DNA of 64,000 nt, taken from a bacterium (GTDB lineage: Bacteria; Zhuqueibacterota; Zhuqueibacteria; Residuimicrobiales; Residuimicrobiaceae). Of the stretch, positions 1-8,310 are shown piece after piece. Position numbers and translations under genes: made by a program. Numbering within the stretch: position 1 is the stretch's first letter; the number at the start of each line of letters is the position of its first letter. The notes beneath the pieces are model-generated. The model was not told the origin of the DNA. It worked only from the letters and a program-made list of their open reading frames with translations, and made no database searches. The stretch is taken from NCBI GenBank assembly GCA_029565685.1, contig JAKQNR010000022.1, forward strand, positions 62,001 to 126,000, read 5' to 3'.

Positions 1-483
1 GTGAACAACGCAGGCATCGCGCGGGACAATCTGCTGCTGCGCATGGATGAGAAAGAGTGGAGCGCGGTCCTCACGGTCAATCTGACCGGCGTCTATCACT
101 GCATGAAGGCAGTGACTCGGCCCATGCTCAAGCAGCGCAGTGGGAAAATCATCAACATGGCCTCGGTGGTCGGACTGATGGGAAATGCCGGTCAGGCCAA
201 CTATGCAGCTTCGAAAGCCGGCGTAATCGGCCTGACTAAATCGGCGGCCAAAGAACTCGGCTCGCGCAACATCCAAGTCAACGCCGTAGCGCCGGGCTAC
301 ATTGACACCGAGATGACCCGGAATCTGCCCCAGGCCGCTCGGGACGCTTTTTTAAAATTGATTCCGCTTGAGCGCGCCGGCACGCCGGATGAAGTGGCCG
401 ACATCGTGTTATTTCTTGCCAGTCCGTCCTCCGATTACATCACCGGTCAGGTGATACAGGTGGACGGCGGCATGGTCATGTAA
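1..483 (+). CDS. fabG: 3-oxoacyl-ACP reductase FabG, 5' partial
   Basis: NADPH-dependent reductase of the type II fatty acid synthase; reduces 3-oxoacyl-ACP to 3-hydroxyacyl-ACP in the cytoplasm. The window starts inside the gene, so the first GTG is really the Val of the internal NNAG motif and about 80-90 N-terminal residues (Rossmann TGxxxGIG) lie outside. Visible short-chain dehydrogenase residues are N27, S55, Y68 and K72 (YAASK), followed by the PGYIDTEMT stretch and the C-terminal [10 protein letters not shown] typical of FabG. It is followed by acpP and fabF, the classic fab gene order, which separates it from other SDR enzymes. Confidence 0.95.
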   Translation: MNNAGIARDNLLLRMDEKEWSAVLTVNLTGVYHCMKAVTRPMLKQRSGKIINMASVVGLMGNAGQANYAASKAGVIGLTKSAAKELGSRNIQVNAVAPGYIDTEMTRNLPQAARDAFLKLIPLERAGTPDEVADIVLFLASPSSDYITGQVIQVDGGMVM

Positions 484-535
484 AACAGAATGCAATCATT
501 TTAACCAGCCTAAATTAAACGAGGAGGTTACTCAC

Positions 536-775
536 ATGGCTCTTGAAGAACGGGTAAAAAAGATCATCGTCGATCAATTGGGCGTCGATGAAAAAGAGGT
601 CACACCGGAAGCATCCTTTATCGATGATCTGGGCGCTGATTCTTTGGATACGGTCGAACTGGTGATGGCGTTTGAGGAAGAGTTCGGCATCGAAATCCCT
701 GACAGCGAAGCGGAAAAAATGGCTTCCGTCGGTGATGCGCTCAAATACTTGAAAGAAAAGTTGGGCGACAATTAG
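536..775 (+). CDS. acpP: Acyl carrier protein
   Basis: Small acidic carrier (79 residues) of fatty-acid intermediates. The phosphopantetheine attachment site is S36 in [10 protein letters not shown]; helix II ([10 protein letters not shown]) is acidic and typical of the FabG/FabF docking face. Length matches bacterial AcpP. The start is fixed by a strong GAGGAGG ribosome site at 521-527. It sits 52 bases after fabG and 109 bases before fabF, with a hairpin in the second gap that may lower read-through and so let acpP be made in excess. Confidence 0.97.
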   Translation: MALEERVKKIIVDQLGVDEKEVTPEASFIDDLGADSLDTVELVMAFEEEFGIEIPDSEAEKMASVGDALKYLKEKLGDN

Positions 776-795
776 CATTCATTGGTAAACAGACA

Positions 796-833
796 GGGGC
801 TTTGGCAAAAGGCGACTTTACCAAAGCCCTTTT
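796..833 (+). terminator. Hairpin with T-run between acpP and fabF
   Basis: GGGCTTTGG (797-805) pairs with CCAAAGCCC (821-829) over a 15-base loop and is followed by TTTT. It looks like an intrinsic, probably partial, terminator. Partial termination here would raise acpP mRNA over fabF mRNA; that role is inferred. Confidence 0.6.
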
Positions 834-884
834 GTCGTAACACAGCGGCCGAACGCCGTGTTCATGATACCAACGAGGAAGGGT

Positions 885-2129
885 ATGGAACCCAAACGCG
901 TCGTGGTGACAGGCATGGGGATCGTCAGTTCATTGGGACTGACCGTAGAGGACTTTTGGACCAACCTGAGGGCTGGAAAAAACGGCATCTCGGCGATCAC
1001 GCAGTTCGATGCCTCCGGTTACGCCACCCGGTTCGCCGGTGAAATTCGTGATTTGGACGTCGAACGGTTTCTGGATCGCAAGGACGCCCGCCGTATGGAC
1101 CGATTCACTCAATTGGCCATGATCGCTGCACAGGGCGCGGTGAACCATTCGGGCATTCGCTGGGACCAGGTGGACCGTGAGCAATACGGCGTGGTGGTCG
1201 GTTCCGGCATCGGCGGCATGCAGGTGTTTGAAAAAGAATGCCGCGTTCTGTATGAAAAAGGACCGGACCGCATCAGTCCTTTTTTTATCCCCATGTTGAT
1301 TCCGGACATTGCCGCCGGCCGCATCTCCATTGCGTACGGGCTCAAAGGCGTCAACTATGCAACGGTTTCCGCCTGCGCCACTTCCGCCCATGCGCTGGCC
1401 ATTGCCTGGAACCACATTCGTTTCGGCGATGCCCTGGGCATTATCGCCGGCGGCGGTGAAGCGCCGATCACGCCCATCGGCGTGGCGGCCTTTAACGCCC
1501 TGCGCGCCCTGTCCACGCGCAACGACGATCCGGAACATGCCAGCCGGCCTTTTGATCTGCACCGCGACGGCTTTGTGATGGCGGAAGGCAGCGGCATGCT
1601 GCTCCTGGAAGAACTGGAACACGCGCGCCGGCGCGGCGCTAAAATTCACGCCGAAATCGTGGGCGCCGGCATGACCGCGGACGCCTTTCACATCACAGCG
1701 CCGGACAACGACGGCGACGGCGCCAGCCGTTCCATGCGGATCGCCTTGCGCCATGCCGGCGTTCAGCCGGAACAGGTCGAGTACATCAACGCTCATGGCA
1801 CTTCTACGCCGCTGAACGACAAGACCGAAACCCTGGCTATCAAAAAAGTGTTCGGCGACCATGCTTATCATCTGGCGGTCAGCTCCACCAAGTCCATGCT
1901 GGGTCACCTGCTCGGAGCTTCCGGCGCGGTGGAAGCCATCGCCACCGTGCTGTGCATCCAACAGGCAACCGCCCATCCCACTATCAATTATCAGACACCG
2001 GATCCAGATTGCGATCTCAATTATGTGGTGCATGGCGCTCAGCCGTTGGACATCACCTACGCACTTTCCAATTCGTTCGGTTTCGGCGGCCATAACGTCA
2101 GTCTGCTCTTTAAAAAATATTGCGAATAG
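885..2129 (+). CDS. fabF: 3-oxoacyl-ACP synthase II FabF
   Basis: Condensing enzyme extending acyl-ACP with malonyl-ACP. The start is placed at ATG 885 (414 residues), with GAGGAAGGG just upstream, instead of the GTG at 858 that would add nine residues foreign to the family; the protein then begins MEPKRVVVTGMGIVSSLG, as FabF does. Catalytic Cys lies in TVSACATSAHA, the two His in NAHGTSTPLND and GHLLGASGAVE, and the active-site Lys in SSTKSMLGH. The glycine-rich C-terminus NSFGFGGHN is also conserved. Member of the fabG-acpP-fabF-rnc cluster. Confidence 0.97.
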   Translation: MEPKRVVVTGMGIVSSLGLTVEDFWTNLRAGKNGISAITQFDASGYATRFAGEIRDLDVERFLDRKDARRMDRFTQLAMIAAQGAVNHSGIRWDQVDREQYGVVVGSGIGGMQVFEKECRVLYEKGPDRISPFFIPMLIPDIAAGRISIAYGLKGVNYATVSACATSAHALAIAWNHIRFGDALGIIAGGGEAPITPIGVAAFNALRALSTRNDDPEHASRPFDLHRDGFVMAEGSGMLLLEELEHARRRGAKIHAEIVGAGMTADAFHITAPDNDGDGASRSMRIALRHAGVQPEQVEYINAHGTSTPLNDKTETLAIKKVFGDHAYHLAVSSTKSMLGHLLGASGAVEAIATVLCIQQATAHPTINYQTPDPDCDLNYVVHGAQPLDITYALSNSFGFGGHNVSLLFKKYCE

Positions 2130-2141
2130 GCGCGTGGCATC

Positions 2142-2894
2142 ATGGCGGTTATTTTTAAAGAACTGTTCAATCGGTTTTTCGGCAAGATCGGCAAGACCTA
2201 TCCGCCGGATACCGAAGAGCTGTGCCGAAGGTTGGACTATCATTTTTCCGATGCGTCGTTGCTGGTTCATGCGCTCAAGCATCGCTCCTATTTGGTGGTT
2301 ACCGGCGAAGATCGGCTGCACTCCAACGAGCGGCTCGAACTCCTGGGCGATGCGGTGCTGGGGCTGCTGGTGACTGAATATTTGTATAAAAAGTTTCCGG
2401 ATGAAGAGGAAGGGGTGTTGACCAATTACAAATCCCTGCTGGTGAACCGCTCCAGCCTGGCGCGCGTGGCCTGCAAGTTCAATTTGGGCGATTACCTGTT
2501 GATGAATGAGGCGGAGGAAAAATCCGGCGGTCGCACACGGGTCTCCATTCTCTCCGACGCCCTGGAAGCCCTGCTCGGCGCCATTTATCTGGACGGCGGC
2601 CTGGAGATCGCCCGCCGCATCATCAACGAGCATATCGGCCGGGGCCTGGAGGAACTGCTCGCTGAAGGCGCCATGCAGAATTTCAAAAGCGAATTGCTCG
2701 AGTTTTGCCAACGGGAGAACCTGCAAGGCCCCCATTATGCAGTGGAAGCGGAGCAGGGGCCGGATCATAACAAAACCTTTACTGTGGCTGTAACCATCAA
2801 CCATGAAAAACGAGGTATGGGCGTCGGCCGTTCGAAAAAGATCGCCGAGCAGATGGCGGCCAAGGAAGCGCTGCTGCGCATGAAAGCCGAGTGA
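2142..2894 (+). CDS. rnc: Ribonuclease III
   Basis: Double-strand-specific endoribonuclease for rRNA processing and mRNA turnover. The 250-residue protein has the signature NERLELLGDAVL (62-72 region), the second metal-binding segment SDALEALLGAIYLDGG (137-151) and a C-terminal double-stranded-RNA-binding domain from about 175 (YAVEAEQGPDHNKTF, then GRSKKIAEQMAAKEAL). It has an N-terminal extension of about 25 residues rich in Phe and Lys. It lies 12 bases after fabF, the same linkage seen in many bacteria. Confidence 0.97.
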   Translation: MAVIFKELFNRFFGKIGKTYPPDTEELCRRLDYHFSDASLLVHALKHRSYLVVTGEDRLHSNERLELLGDAVLGLLVTEYLYKKFPDEEEGVLTNYKSLLVNRSSLARVACKFNLGDYLLMNEAEEKSGGRTRVSILSDALEALLGAIYLDGGLEIARRIINEHIGRGLEELLAEGAMQNFKSELLEFCQRENLQGPHYAVEAEQGPDHNKTFTVAVTINHEKRGMGVGRSKKIAEQMAAKEALLRMKAE

Positions 2895-2909
2895 GGTGAA
2901 AGAGGAACT

Positions 2910-4064
2910 ATGAATTATTTTTTGAGCGAGGAACAGATCGCCCTGCGCGACCTGGCGCGGGAATTCAGTCAGGGCAAAATCGCCCCTGTCGCCGCAGAGT
3001 ACGATCAGAAAGCCGAGTTTCCCTGGCCCATCGTCAAAGACATGGCCCGGATGGATTTTTTTCGGTTGTGGATTCCGGCTGACTATGAAGGCATGGACGC
3101 CGGCGTCATGAGTCTGGTGCTGGTGACCGAAGAGTTCAGCAAAGCGTGCGGCGGCATCGCCCTGGCCCTGGCCGGCACGGCCCTGGGAACATTTCCCATC
3201 CTGATCGCCGGCACCGAGGAACAGAAGAAAAGAACCCTTCCCCTTCTGGCAAGCGGTGAAGCGCTCGCCGCGTTTTGTCTCACGGAGCCGGAGGCTGGTT
3301 CTGATGCCGGCGCCATCCAGACCACTGCCCGGCGCGACGGCGATGACTATGTTCTTAACGGCACCAAACATTTCATCACCAACGGCGGCGTCGCCCGCTA
3401 TTATACCGTCATCGCTTCCACCGATCCTTCTCGCGGCAGTCGCGGCGCCACTGCCTTCCTGGTGGAGGAGGGAACCCCGGGGCTGATCTTTGGCAAAAAA
3501 GAGGACAAGATGGGCATCCGTGCCTCTGCCACGTGCGAGGTGGTATTCCAGGATTGCCGAGTCCCCAAAGCCAATCTGCTGGGCAAGGAAGGTCAGGGTT
3601 TCATGATCGCGATGAAAACCCTGGACCGGTCGCGGCCGGGGGTGGCGGCACAGGCTCTTGGCATCGCGGCCGGCGCCTTTGACCATGCGGTGCGCTATGC
3701 GCGCACCCGGCGTCAATTCGGCGTCAGCATCGCCTCTTTTCAGGCCATTCAATTCATGCTGGCGGATATGGCCACAGAGATCGAGGCGGTGCGCAGCCTG
3801 GTCTATGCCACGGCACGCATGATCGATGCAGGGGAAAAGGATTTTGCCCGCGAATCCGCCATGTGCAAAGTCAAGGCAGGGGACGTGGCCATGAAGGTCG
3901 CCACCGATGCGGTGCAGATCTTTGGCGGTTACGGTTACATGAAAGATTATCCCATTGAAAAGTATATGCGCGATGCCAAGATCACGCAGATCTACGAAGG
4001 CACCAATCAGATTCAACGCAACGTCATCGCACGCCATGTCATCAAAGAGAGCGCCAGCCTCTGA
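2910..4064 (+). CDS. Acyl-CoA dehydrogenase
   Basis: FAD enzyme catalysing alpha,beta-dehydrogenation of acyl-CoA, with electrons passing to ETF. The 384 residues cover the whole family: N-terminal helical domain, middle beta domain with AFCLTEPEAGSDAG and the FAD/substrate stretch TKHFITNGG, and C-terminal helices ending in IYEGTNQIQRNVIARHV, where E363 is the probable catalytic base of the short/medium-chain group. GAGGTGAAAGAGG precedes the ATG. It follows rnc by 15 bases and ends the operon at a strong terminator. Substrate chain length cannot be told from sequence alone. Confidence 0.93.
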   Translation: MNYFLSEEQIALRDLAREFSQGKIAPVAAEYDQKAEFPWPIVKDMARMDFFRLWIPADYEGMDAGVMSLVLVTEEFSKACGGIALALAGTALGTFPILIAGTEEQKKRTLPLLASGEALAAFCLTEPEAGSDAGAIQTTARRDGDDYVLNGTKHFITNGGVARYYTVIASTDPSRGSRGATAFLVEEGTPGLIFGKKEDKMGIRASATCEVVFQDCRVPKANLLGKEGQGFMIAMKTLDRSRPGVAAQALGIAAGAFDHAVRYARTRRQFGVSIASFQAIQFMLADMATEIEAVRSLVYATARMIDAGEKDFARESAMCKVKAGDVAMKVATDAVQIFGGYGYMKDYPIEKYMRDAKITQIYEGTNQIQRNVIARHVIKESASL

Positions 4065-4070
4065 GCCATA

Positions 4071-4096
4071 AAGCCCGATTCGTTCGGGCTTTTTTC
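4071..4096 (+). terminator. Intrinsic terminator after acyl-CoA dehydrogenase
   Basis: AAGCCCGA (4071-4078) and TCGGGCTT (4084-4091) form an 8-bp stem with a 5-base loop, running into TTTTTT. The following ~290 bases to 4387 hold no convincing gene; only a small CAGTG/CACTG hairpin near 4285-4298 was noticed. Confidence 0.9.
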
Positions 4097-4387
4097 TTCC
4101 TTTCTCATGTTTCTGCATGCACCTCCCCACTTTCGCTGGCCGTCCTCGTCTTTCTGGGCCGACGGTGTGATCCGTTTCATCCCTGATCCACAGGACGTTG
4201 GGACCTGCCCCGCCTTTTTTGCCGAATGTGCCTGTCCCTTTGCGGCCGCCGGGCCTCGTCGGCCTATCAGCCGGTCCATTCTGCAGTGAACGCACTGGAC
4301 CATTGCGTGGTTGTGATTTATTTCTTACATTAGGTTTGCCAGAGTCACTGGCAGTGGCATACTCATCGTACTATCCGGCCAACCGAT

Positions 4388-5002
4388 ATGGAAGAGGATC
4401 TTTATTTCACCATCAAACAGGCGGCGGAAGCGGCGCAGAAAATCAAAAGCTCCCGTTTTATCGGCCGGGTCTTTTCGATCTCTGATCGTGATGCAGCGGA
4501 ATTCGAGCTGACGCGCCTGCGCAAGCGCGAGTACGACGCCACTCACCACTGTTACGCCTGGCGGCTGGGAATTGGCAGTCAGGAGCACAGCCGGTTCTCC
4601 GACGACGGCGAGCCAGCCGGTACAGCGGGCCGGCCGATCCTGCAGGCGCTTCTGACCGCAGAGGTGACCGATGTCCTTTTGGTGGTGACTCGTTATTTCG
4701 GCGGTATTAAATTAGGGACCGGCGGGCTGGCCAGAGCGTACGGCCAGGTCGCCGCCGAAGTGGTGGCCCGCGCAGGCCGGCGCGAGGTGCACCTACTGGA
4801 TGAGCTGCTGCTGGTGGCGCCCTATGAGCTCTACGGTCTAGTGCAACATCAGGTGGAAAAATTCGGCGGCAAGATCAGCGAGAGCGACTTTGATCAACAG
4901 GTAACGCTGCGGATCATGGTCCGCAAGAGTCTTGTCGAACCCTTCAAGATCCAGATCGTCGATGCGTCGGACGGCAGAATCAAAGTGGAGGACAGGAGAT
5001 GA
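4388..5002 (+). CDS. YigZ/IMPACT family protein
   Basis: Conserved cytoplasmic protein (204 residues) of the YigZ/IMPACT family, whose eukaryotic members influence Gcn2-dependent translation control; the bacterial role is not settled. The N-terminal domain has the family blocks KSSRFIGRVF, THHCYAWRLG, RFSDDGEPAGTAGRPIL and VTRYFGGIKLGTGGL, followed by an EF-G-like C-terminal domain of about 70 residues. The stop overlaps the start of the next gene (ATGA), so the two are probably translationally coupled. Confidence 0.92.
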   Translation: MEEDLYFTIKQAAEAAQKIKSSRFIGRVFSISDRDAAEFELTRLRKREYDATHHCYAWRLGIGSQEHSRFSDDGEPAGTAGRPILQALLTAEVTDVLLVVTRYFGGIKLGTGGLARAYGQVAAEVVARAGRREVHLLDELLLVAPYELYGLVQHQVEKFGGKISESDFDQQVTLRIMVRKSLVEPFKIQIVDASDGRIKVEDRR

Positions 5003-5280
5003 AATGTTATAAATGCCAATTTGAGATTGTCATGGATCGCAAGGTGTTCCGTCAGGACACCTGCCCTCGATGCGATAGCTATCTGCGCTGCTGTCTGAAT
5101 TGCCGTTTCTATGATAAGGTGGCTTATCATGAATGCCGGGAATCCCAGGCCGATCTGGTCCGCGACAAGGAGATCGCCAATTTCTGCGACTATTTTGAGC
5201 CGCTGGTGGAGAAAAAAGAAATAGACGCTGCGGCCATGGCGCGGAAAAAGCTGGAAGCCTTATTCAAAAAGCCGGAATAG
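4999..5280 (+). CDS. Small zinc-ribbon protein, function unknown
   Basis: 93-residue protein with nine Cys (3, 6, 22, 25, 31, 32, 35, 46, 63). Two CxxC pairs at 3/6 and 22/25 look like one zinc ribbon; C32-x2-C35, C46 and C63 in NFCDYF could form a second metal site. The C-terminus is a charged helix. The start ATG overlaps the stop of the YigZ-family gene, indicating co-translation. No function is assigned; the metal sites are inferred from Cys spacing. Confidence 0.85.
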   Translation: MKCYKCQFEIVMDRKVFRQDTCPRCDSYLRCCLNCRFYDKVAYHECRESQADLVRDKEIANFCDYFEPLVEKKEIDAAAMARKKLEALFKKPE

Positions 5281-5368
5281 CGGAGGCGTCGACGTCGATA
5301 AGCGAAAGACATAACCCCTGTCGCGAGGGTAGGATATATGGCCTGCGCACAGGTCAGGGGGGAAGGGA

Positions 5369-5851
5369 TCAGAACATACCCGGCAGAGAGACCGGGGCAT
5401 CGGTATGTCTTTTGCCGAGGATCAGACGGATGTCGTACTGCGTGCGCAGAGCAAGATAATCGGCCTGTTCCAACAGGGTTTGACATTTGATGAAATCTTC
5501 ATAGCCGGCGACGTCGTAAAAACCGATGAACGACCAGTCCTCATCGGCCTGATGGGAGAGCCCCTTATCGGTGGTGGAGAATCCCCCGGCGAACTGGGCG
5601 ATTCGGCCCCACGCTTCGTTCACCGCATGCCAGGACTTTTCTAATTGTTGCAGCACAGCCGCCTGTTTATCCGGCGCCAGTTCCAGCAGGCGGGTAAAGC
5701 CAGCCTGACGACGGCGAACCGCGACGAGCATGCGGTGGTGCAACTCTTTATGCGGCTGAACGCTTTGCCACGCTTTACGTATGGCCGGATGGACGTTGTA
5801 CAGCAACAGCGCGATGAATCCGGCCAGCAGCAGCCATTGAATAAATGACAT
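5369..5851 (-). CDS. Small single-pass membrane protein, weakly LemA-like
   Basis: The start is set at 5851, where GGAGGAAACCCT precedes ATG, giving 160 residues; the open frame continues upstream to 5968, but without a comparable ribosome site. Residues 3-20 (FIQWLLLAGFIALLLYNV) form one membrane helix, followed by a soluble, mostly helical domain rich in Leu, Arg and Gln. Topology and the mid-protein LLEL/LEKSWHAVNEAW helices recall LemA proteins, but the diagnostic LemA motifs are not clear, so the family call is tentative. It is transcribed away from the GTPase gene. Confidence 0.7.
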   Translation of the reverse strand: MSFIQWLLLAGFIALLLYNVHPAIRKAWQSVQPHKELHHRMLVAVRRRQAGFTRLLELAPDKQAAVLQQLEKSWHAVNEAWGRIAQFAGGFSTTDKGLSHQADEDWSFIGFYDVAGYEDFIKCQTLLEQADYLALRTQYDIRLILGKRHTDAPVSLPGMF

Positions 5852-6032
5852 AGGGTTTCCTCCAGGCTGGTTTAAGATATTTCTTTTAGCAGCAACCTGC
5901 AAGTATTTTTTATTTTCCGCCTTGCTTTCCATTGATTTTCTCGCTAAATTAATCAAAAATAGGTTCATTCTGTCTCCAGGCAGCTTTTGTCCATATCACC
6001 AGGGTGGGGCGGATCTTTGACAATCCATCTGC

Positions 6033-6048
6033 TGGCATGGTTATTGAA
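6033..6048 (+). promoter_or_regulatory. Candidate sigma-54 (-24/-12) promoter
   Basis: TGGCATG (6033-6039), a 4-base spacer and TTGAA (6044-6048) match the sigma-54 consensus TGGCACG-N4-TTGCA, with the -12 C replaced by A. It sits about 170 bases upstream of the GTPase/sigma-54 activator pair, so autoregulation is attractive but unproven. The -12 mismatch is a real weakness. Confidence 0.45.
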
Positions 6049-6055
6049 CGCCTTG

Positions 6056-6180
6056 AAACGCGTCGTAAAGCCCGAGTACCATAAGAGCTAACTCTTTTAT
6101 TATGATGGGTGACGCGCTTCGGGCCCATCAGCCGGCGGCACTTTTTTGTGACAGGTGTCCTTTACTGGTACACCTGTCGG
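6056..6180 (+). promoter_or_regulatory. Structured leader upstream of the GTPase gene
   Basis: Dense complementary segments: CGCGTC (6059-6064) with GACGCG (6111-6116); GCCCGA (6070-6075) with TCGGGC (6119-6124); AAGAG (6083-6087) with CTCTT (6092-6096); TGATGGG (6103-6109) with CCCATCA (6124-6130); then TTTTTT (6142-6147) and a separate 9-bp hairpin GACAGGTGT (6150-6158)/ACACCTGTC (6170-6178). The second and fourth pairings cross, so they are alternatives or a pseudoknot. It does not match a riboswitch class that I recognise. Confidence 0.45.
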
Positions 6181-6218
6181 CGAGTTGTTGATAAACGCAG
6201 TTTGCAGCCGGTTGGGAT

Positions 6219-6794
6219 TTGGTCAATGCGGTGAAGGGCAAATCGTTGCAAAAAGCGCTGGAAATAAGCAAAAAAATCTGTATGCTGGGCTCCTTCGGCG
6301 TTGGAAAATCGAGTCTGGTCCGCCGTTTCGTCTATGATCTTTTCGATGAAAGATATTTGACAACCATCGGCGTGCAAATCAGTCATCGGTCTTTGCTTAA
6401 AAGGATGTCCGCATCCAGCAGAAATCCGGTGAACCTCAAGTTGATTTTATGGGATCTGGCGCATATCGATACCATGAACGATGTCATTAAAACCTATTTT
6501 CGCGGAAGTCACGGCGCTGTGGTGGTTTACGACATCACCCGCCCGGAAAGTTTTGATCGCACCGCGGAGTTTTTACTGCCTTTCCGCGAGATCAATCCCA
6601 GCAGCCCGGTGATCTTTGCGGTCAACAAATGCGATCTTTTGTCGCCGAATCATGCCAATTATGGGCTGTTTTTGGAAAAGACCAAGCTCTTCAACGGCGG
6701 CTCGTGCCTGTTCACCAGTGCGCGGACCGGTGAACGAGTGGAGGAGGCTTTTCATCAACTCGCAACTCTTATACTGGAGGCGGATGGCAGGTGA
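6219..6794 (+). CDS. Ras-like small GTPase with altered switch II
   Basis: 191-residue single-domain protein of the Ras/Rab-like superfamily found in some bacteria. P-loop GSFGVGKS (24-31), switch-I TTIG (48-51), NKCD (136-139) and TSA (about 163-165) are all present, so guanine-nucleotide binding is expected. The G3 motif reads WDLAHID where WDTAGQE is canonical: the invariant Gly and catalytic Gln are both missing, suggesting slow intrinsic hydrolysis. The start is uncertain (TTG 6219 or GTG 6231). The stop overlaps the next start in GTGA, so it is coupled to the sigma-54 activator and may signal to its N-terminal domain (inference). Confidence 0.87.
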   Translation: MVNAVKGKSLQKALEISKKICMLGSFGVGKSSLVRRFVYDLFDERYLTTIGVQISHRSLLKRMSASSRNPVNLKLILWDLAHIDTMNDVIKTYFRGSHGAVVVYDITRPESFDRTAEFLLPFREINPSSPVIFAVNKCDLLSPNHANYGLFLEKTKLFNGGSCLFTSARTGERVEEAFHQLATLILEADGR

Positions 6795-8164
6795 CCGAGT
6801 TGTATGAGAAAATTCTTTCCGAGAAAAAGATCGCCTACGCCGTTTTTTCCTCCCAGTATTTTGTGGAAGAGCACAGCCGTTATTTTGTCAAGCTAATGGA
6901 GCGCCCCGTGACTCGGGGCGTTACCGTTTTGTGGGATCTTTTTCCCGAGCTGGTCGGCAGTGAAGATCAGGTGGAGGGCGTGCTGCAGGGAAAACAGCGG
7001 CGCTTCACCCTGGAAAAAATCAGTAAATTTACCGAACAGGTCAAGCTGCGCTATTACAATCTGATCCTTTTGCCGTTCAAAAAGGCCGGCGTCAATCAGA
7101 TCTTGTGCATCATGAACGACACCACTTTTGAGACGTCGTTGGAGCAGCGCATCCAGCAGCAGCAGCATGAGATCAAATTGCTGGAATCCACCTTGACCAG
7201 CGCCATCCCGCCGCTCAGCAGCGGTCTGGTCGGTGATTCGCCCAAGATCGAGATCGTGCGCAAATTCATCACCAAGATTGCGGATATCAAAAGCACCATG
7301 ATCCTGCTCGAGGGCGAGACCGGAACCGGGAAAAATCTGGTGGCGCGCATGATCCATAACCAATCGGCTCTGGCCAAATCGCCGTTTATCGAGGTCAATT
7401 GCGCCTCTATCCCCGCCACGCTGATCGAGTCCGAAATCTTTGGTTATGAGCGGGGCGCATTTACCAACGCCACCAGCTCTAAACACGGTCTGCTCGAGGA
7501 GGCGGATGGCGGCACGTTTTTTCTCGATGAGATTTCGGAACTGCCGGTGGCGCTGCAGAGCAAATTTCTTTCCTTCCTGGAGAACAAGACCTTTCGTCGA
7601 CTGGGCAGCACGCTGGAGCGCACCGTCAGCGTGCGCATCATCGCCGCCACCAATCACAATCTGCTGCAGGCGGTGGAACGGGGCGAATTCCGCCAGGATC
7701 TGTTCTTTCGCCTGAACGTTGTCAGCCTCAGGCTGCCGTCGCTGCGGGAGTTGGGGACTGATATCATTTCCATCGCAGACCATTTTATCCACATCTATGC
7801 CTTTGATTTCAAGAAAAAAACCCTGCGGCTCAGCGAGGCGGCTCAGCAAAAACTGCTCAGTTACCATTGGCCGGGCAATGTCCGCGAACTGCGCAACGTC
7901 ATCGAACGCGCCGTCATTTTCGCCGACGGCGAAGAGATCGAACCAGACCATATCGTGCTGGTGGAAGAACCGAAAATAGAGGCGCTATCCCCCGAACGCC
8001 CGCTGTTGCCTGATGCCGCCACCAGTTTGTACGAGATGGAAAAGGAGATCATCCAGCGCGCACTGAAGCAGGCCAAGGGCAATCAGACCCGAGCCGCTCG
8101 CGCTCTGGGGCTGACGCTGGATACTTTACGATATCGCATCAAAAAGTATCGCATTCATCTTTAG
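6791..8164 (+). CDS. Sigma-54-dependent transcriptional activator
   Basis: 457-residue AAA+ enhancer-binding protein. Residues 1-115 form a PAS-like sensor segment and 117-135 a short Gln-rich coiled coil. The AAA+ domain follows: Walker A GETGTGKN (175-182), sigma-54 contact loop GAFTNA (222-227, a variant of GAFTGA), Walker B FFLDE (243-247) and the VRELRNVIERAV sensor region. The C-terminus is a Fis-type helix-turn-helix (NQTRAARALGLTLDTLRYRI). There is no receiver domain, so control should come through the N-terminal domain, perhaps via the overlapping upstream GTPase. Targets are unknown; the adjacent sigma-54-like site suggests autoregulation. Confidence 0.93.
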   Translation: MTELYEKILSEKKIAYAVFSSQYFVEEHSRYFVKLMERPVTRGVTVLWDLFPELVGSEDQVEGVLQGKQRRFTLEKISKFTEQVKLRYYNLILLPFKKAGVNQILCIMNDTTFETSLEQRIQQQQHEIKLLESTLTSAIPPLSSGLVGDSPKIEIVRKFITKIADIKSTMILLEGETGTGKNLVARMIHNQSALAKSPFIEVNCASIPATLIESEIFGYERGAFTNATSSKHGLLEEADGGTFFLDEISELPVALQSKFLSFLENKTFRRLGSTLERTVSVRIIAATNHNLLQAVERGEFRQDLFFRLNVVSLRLPSLRELGTDIISIADHFIHIYAFDFKKKTLRLSEAAQQKLLSYHWPGNVRELRNVIERAVIFADGEEIEPDHIVLVEEPKIEALSPERPLLPDAATSLYEMEKEIIQRALKQAKGNQTRAARALGLTLDTLRYRIKKYRIHL

Positions 8165-8310
8165 CCTATGGCGCGAGGCGGTCGGGAGCTGCGGTTTCAA
8201 CGTACCGCTCTTCCTGATCGCGGCCATTCTAGCGTGGCGGGATTCTTAAATATCCTGCACGCTATTTTTTTTATTCATCATTTTATCAGCAGGATTCATC
8301 AACCAGAGGA

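Noticed and set aside
930..4295. Open frame of 1,121 codons on the minus strand opposite fabF, rnc and the acyl-CoA dehydrogenase gene
   Set aside because: It is the antisense of three well-supported genes in one GC-rich stretch; no ribosome site, domain or sensible composition.
6893..7951. Minus-strand frame of 352 codons opposite the sigma-54 activator
   Set aside because: Antisense shadow; the plus-strand AAA+ motifs are unambiguous.
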